DNA of 31,118 nucleotides, taken from Thermoleophilia bacterium. GTDB taxonomy: Bacteria; Actinomycetota; Thermoleophilia; Gaiellales; Gaiellaceae. Shown piece by piece: positions 28,690-31,118 of the stretch. The translations under genes were made by a program, and so were the position numbers. Positions within the stretch are counted from its first letter, which is position 1. The number at the start of each line of letters is the position of its first letter. The stretch covers positions 1 through 31,118 of the forward strand of contig JAICZB010000005.1 in NCBI GenBank assembly GCA_025933895.1. The letters run 5' to 3'. Under the pieces are notes generated by a model. That model did no database searches. It was not told the DNA's origin and saw only the letters and a list, made by a program, of their open reading frames with translations.

Positions 28690-29787
28690 CTATCCGGACG
28701 CGCAGATGGGGCCGCCGTGCAAGACGAGCCAGGCCTTCAGGGCGCGGATCCTGGCCGCCGCCCGCGTCAGCCGTGCCTGGAGTCGCGGCGAGCTCGCCTT
28801 GTCCGAGAGCAGCGTCGAGTAGCCGCGCTCGCTCGCGCTCTCGGCGCCGAAGATGAGGAGGTCGGAGCCGGCGAGCATCGCGCGGGTCGCGGTGTGCGGG
28901 ATCCTGTCGGCGGCCGGAGCGGTGAGCGAGTCGGTCACGGTCACGCCGGTGAAGCCGAGCTTCTTGCGCAGCAACCCGGCGATGATCGTGCTCGAGAACG
29001 CGGCCGGCTTCTTCGAGCCGTCGAGCTTCGGGTAGACCGCGGTCGAGACCATCACGAGCTTCACGCCCGCGCGGACGGCGCTCTGGAACGGGAGCAGGCC
29101 CTGGCGGAGCTTCCAGGCTGCGGATCTGATCACGATCCGCCCGTGGTCGGTGTTCCCGCTCGCGAGCCCGAGGCCGGGGAAGTGCTTCGCCGTCGCCGCG
29201 ATCCCGTTCGTCTGCAGGCCGCCGACGAACGCGCGGGCCATCTCCGCGTTCCACGTCCTGGACCGCGAGAACGCGCGCGAGCCGAGGAAGTTGCCCGCCG
29301 AGCCGGGGGTGTCGACGACCGGCGCGAAGTCGACGTCGATCCCGACGGAGCGAAGCGCCGCGGCTGCGCCGGCGGCCTGGGACTGCGCGACGGATGCGCT
29401 CGTCATCTCGTCGGGTGCCTCGGTCGGCGGCGCCCAGGCGAGGCGCCTGACGAGACCGCCTTCCTGGTCGACGGCGATGAGCAGTGGCTCACCGCGAGTG
29501 CACGCGGCCTGCTGCAGCTCGGCCGTGACGGTCGTGGCGATGCTGCGCGTGAGCCAGCCGTTGCCGAGGAGCAGGACGCCACCCATCTTCCCGTTGCGTA
29601 CTCGCGTGAGGAACCTCCGGCTCGGCGGCGCGACGAGCGTCCCCATCACCGTCTCGGCGGTGTCGGAGAAGCCCGCGACCGCGCGTGTCCCCCGCGCCGG
29701 GTGGGGACGCGTCGCGCCGGGTCCGGCGGCTGCCGAAACCGCCGATGCCGCTGCCAAGGCGGCCAGACTCGCAAGAGCCCTCATCAT
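28690..29787 (-). CDS. Glycoside hydrolase family 3 protein (NagZ-like, secreted)
   Basis: GH3 enzymes of this type remove N-acetylglucosamine from cell-wall fragments. The 365-residue product has a signal peptide (about 1-22, RALASLAALAAASAVSAAAG), LLIAVDQEGGLVRRL (about 103-117), and VGIDVDFAPVVDTPG. The KHFPGLGLASGNTDHGRIVI segment holds the Lys-His pair and the catalytic Asp-His dyad of NagZ-type enzymes (KHFPGHG..DSH). The usual nucleophile region is VTVTDSLTAPA (Asp before SL). The signal peptide suggests it acts outside the cytoplasm, as in Gram-positives. ATG 29787 and 29784 are alternative starts; TACCCT lies 8 nt upstream of the first. It converges with era, 7 nt apart. Confidence 0.92.
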   Translation of the reverse strand: MMRALASLAALAAASAVSAAAGPGATRPHPARGTRAVAGFSDTAETVMGTLVAPPSRRFLTRVRNGKMGGVLLLGNGWLTRSIATTVTAELQQAACTRGEPLLIAVDQEGGLVRRLAWAPPTEAPDEMTSASVAQSQAAGAAAALRSVGIDVDFAPVVDTPGSAGNFLGSRAFSRSRTWNAEMARAFVGGLQTNGIAATAKHFPGLGLASGNTDHGRIVIRSAAWKLRQGLLPFQSAVRAGVKLVMVSTAVYPKLDGSKKPAAFSSTIIAGLLRKKLGFTGVTVTDSLTAPAADRIPHTATRAMLAGSDLLIFGAESASERGYSTLLSDKASSPRLQARLTRAAARIRALKAWLVLHGGPICASG

Positions 29788-29801
29788 CGGTGAACAGGGT
29801 A
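29788..29801 (-). promoter_or_regulatory. -10 box for the GH3 gene, leaderless
   Basis: TACCCT (29801 to 29796, minus strand), 8 nt, then ATG 29787. It is divergent from the deoC promoter, 56 bp apart. Confidence 0.5.
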
Positions 29802-29857
29802 GCCCTGGTTTCCGGCGCCTTCGGAGCGGGCCTGTTTGCCGGTGCAGAAGCCCGGAC

Positions 29858-29870
29858 TAGACTCAGCCTC
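29858..29870 (+). promoter_or_regulatory. deoC -10 box, leaderless
   Basis: TAGACT (29858-29863), 7 nt, then ATG 29871. No Shine-Dalgarno sequence is seen. Confidence 0.55.
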
Positions 29871-30809
29871 ATGGCCCAGGCGCCTGCATTGCCGGCGGGG
29901 TTCGAGCTGCCGCTCGAGGCTCGGCTGCCGCGGATCGGTGCGGTCGACGCGGTGGCGCTCGAGGAGCGTGCGGCGTCGCTCGCGAAGCGCTCGATCAAGC
30001 GAGAGGCGAAGGTCTGGGCGCTCCAGCTGGCGATCCGAACGACCGATCTGACGACGCTCGAGGGAGCGGACACGCCGGGCAAGGCCGCGGCGATCGCCTC
30101 GAAGGCGCGGCGCCCCGATCCGGCCGATCCGTCCGTTCCGGCGGTCGCGGCGGTGTGCGTCTACCCGAACCTCGTGCCCGCGGTGCGGGAACGGCTGGCC
30201 GGTAGCGAGGTGAAGGTGGCGGCGGTTGCGACGGGGTTCCCATCCGGCCAGTACCCGACGGCGGTGAAGGTTGCCGACGTTCGCGCCACCGTCGAGCTCG
30301 GGGCGGACGAGATCGACATGGTGATCGACCGCGGCGCCTTCCTCTCGGGCCGCTACGCGAAGGTCTACGACGAGATCGTCCAGGTCAAGGAGGCCTGCGG
30401 CGGCGCCCACCTGAAGGTGATCCTCGAGACCGGCGAGCTCGGCACGTACGACAACGTGCGGCGCGCGACGCTGCTCGCGATCGCGGCCGGTGCGGACTTC
30501 GTGAAGACGTCGACCGGGAAGATCTCGCCTGCCGCGACGCTGCCCGTCGCGCTGTGCATGCTGGAGGCGATCCGGGACGTGTACGAGGAGACCGGCCGCC
30601 GCGTCGGCTTCAAGGCGGCCGGCGGGATCCGGCAGGCGAAGCAGGCGGTGCAGCATCTCGTGCTCGTGCACGAGACGCTCGGGCCGGAGTGGCTGACGCC
30701 GGGCAGGTACAGGCTCGGCGCATCGTCGCTCCTCAACGACATCCTGATGCAGCTCCGCAAGGAGCGCACGGGCGCCTACCAGAGCGGCGACTACTTCACG
30801 CGGGATTGA
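29871..30809 (+). CDS. deoC: Deoxyribose-phosphate aldolase
   Basis: DeoC splits 2-deoxyribose 5-phosphate into glyceraldehyde 3-phosphate and acetaldehyde in deoxynucleoside breakdown. The 312-residue product belongs to the longer DeoC form. After about 65 N-terminal residues the barrel shows AVCVYPNLVPAVRERL, KVAAVATGFPSGQYPTAVKV, GADEIDMVIDRGAFLSG, LKVILETGEL, the Schiff-base lysine in GADFVKTSTGKISPAAT and GFKAAGGIRQAKQAV with the second lysine. All key residues are present. An aldehyde dehydrogenase follows, which fits use of the acetaldehyde product. Confidence 0.96.
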   Translation: MAQAPALPAGFELPLEARLPRIGAVDAVALEERAASLAKRSIKREAKVWALQLAIRTTDLTTLEGADTPGKAAAIASKARRPDPADPSVPAVAAVCVYPNLVPAVRERLAGSEVKVAAVATGFPSGQYPTAVKVADVRATVELGADEIDMVIDRGAFLSGRYAKVYDEIVQVKEACGGAHLKVILETGELGTYDNVRRATLLAIAAGADFVKTSTGKISPAATLPVALCMLEAIRDVYEETGRRVGFKAAGGIRQAKQAVQHLVLVHETLGPEWLTPGRYRLGASSLLNDILMQLRKERTGAYQSGDYFTRD

Positions 30810-30861
30810 ACAGGCACCGTTTCGTGACACAGACGGCACATTCGCACGAGCCTCTCGGCCC

Positions 30862-30903
30862 TATCCTGTCCCCCTCCCATAAGGGTGGGGGGTGGGTTTG
30901 GGG
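30862..30903 (+). promoter_or_regulatory. Hairpin and G-rich tract before the aldehyde dehydrogenase
   Basis: TATCCT (30862-30867) is a possible -10. Next comes a hairpin with arms CCCCCTCCC (30870-30878) and GGGTGGGGG (30883-30891), one T-T mismatch and loop ATAA. The G-runs continue (GGG T GGGGGG T GGG TTT GGGG, 30883-30903), fitting the G-quadruplex pattern on the coding strand. No T-run follows. If transcription starts at this -10, the whole element is in the leader. Confidence 0.45.
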
Positions 30904-30956
30904 TACGCGCCCGCCACGCGCCGAACCCGCCCGCGCCGCCCACCTCCGGAGCAGCC

Positions 30957-31118
30957 GTGGCTGAACTAGACAAGCCGCAGCACGAGGTCGCCGTCCCTGG
31001 CGACTGGACGTACGCGCGCGCTCCCGAGTCGCGCGACATCGTCCACATCGCCGACCGCTACGGCCACTTCGTCGGCGGCGAGTGGCTCGAGGCCGCGGAG
31101 ACCTACGAGACGATCGCC
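30957..31118 (+). CDS. Aldehyde dehydrogenase, N-terminal fragment (window edge)
   Basis: The last 54 codons encode the start of an NAD(P)-dependent aldehyde dehydrogenase. The segment DRYGHFVGGEWLEAAETYETIA matches the family's usual beginning (..FIGGEWV....TFEVINPAT). The catalytic Cys and Glu lie beyond the window. GTG 30957 is chosen because CCGGAG lies just upstream; the preceding 35 residues (AELDKPQHEVAVPGDW) form a short extension. Location after deoC suggests oxidation of acetaldehyde, the DeoC product, but that is positional inference. Confidence 0.82.
   Translation, partial: MAELDKPQHEVAVPGDWTYARAPESRDIVHIADRYGHFVGGEWLEAAETYETIA

Noticed and set aside
1..31118. CRISPR arrays, tRNA genes, insertion sequences or prophage genes.
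   Set aside because: No spaced direct repeats, tRNA-like cloverleaf, transposase or phage protein was recognised; gene content is housekeeping throughout.

Overview
The window is about 31 kb of very GC-rich, tightly packed bacterial chromosome. Gene content (an APH-fold protein resembling the actinobacterial TIGR02569 family, a run of conserved housekeeping genes, no plasmid or phage genes) points to Actinomycetota. A deep lineage such as Thermoleophilia (Gaiellales-like) is my best guess, inferred from protein style and gene order and not proven. I saw no tRNA, rRNA, CRISPR array, insertion sequence or attachment site. No gene-free stretch exceeds 300 bases; the longest are murJ-lepA (172 nt), deoC-aldehyde dehydrogenase (147 nt), nlpC-phoH (146 nt) and lysA-leuS (132 nt).

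Layout. 1-2968 (minus strand): lysA, an EamA-type permease, and a truncated acyl-CoA dehydrogenase. 2969-3100: a compact regulatory region. It holds two opposed promoters that share one -10 sequence, a 7-residue leader peptide with three consecutive Leu codons, and a textbook intrinsic terminator just before leuS; together these look like a leucine attenuator. 3101-5476: leuS. 5489-6813 (minus): a frameshifted DUF6869-like gene and an unknown one-helix membrane protein. 6884-9888: comEA, comEC (no beta-lactamase domain) and holA. 9896-10165 (minus): rpsT with a terminator-like hairpin as its leader. 10233-18029: murJ, lepA-hemW, hrcA, dnaJ-prmA. 18026-18835 (minus): an APH-fold protein. 18887-20840: mtaB-HIT-yqeY. 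20892-22180: a small membrane protein and an SDR-type protein. 22181-23320 (minus): an NlpC/P60 peptidoglycan hydrolase. 23467-28682: phoH-ybeY-dgkA/PAP2-HAD-methyltransferase-cdd-GNAT-era. 28690-29787 (minus): a GH3/NagZ-like hydrolase. 29871 to the end: deoC and the start of an aldehyde dehydrogenase.

The strongest genome-level pattern is in how transcripts begin. Thirteen genes that head transcription units have a TANNNT-like -10 box (one has GANNNT) ending 6-9 nt before the ATG or GTG and no Shine-Dalgarno sequence, so their mRNAs are probably leaderless. Inside operons, neighbours are joined by 4-nt NTGA overlaps, seven in a row from phoH to era, and some of these have good ribosome binding sites. 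The leuS, rpsT, nlpC and aldehyde dehydrogenase genes depart from the rule by having real leaders. In leuS and rpsT that leader contains a terminator-like hairpin, so the exceptions may be the regulated genes.

Functionally the window joins translation and its quality control (leuS, lepA, rpsT, prmA, mtaB, ybeY, era), cell envelope synthesis and turnover (murJ, dgkA/PAP2, NlpC/P60, GH3, and lysA, whose substrate meso-diaminopimelate is a wall precursor), chaperones (hrcA, dnaJ), DNA uptake (comEA, comEC), and nucleoside salvage (cdd, deoC plus aldehyde dehydrogenase).
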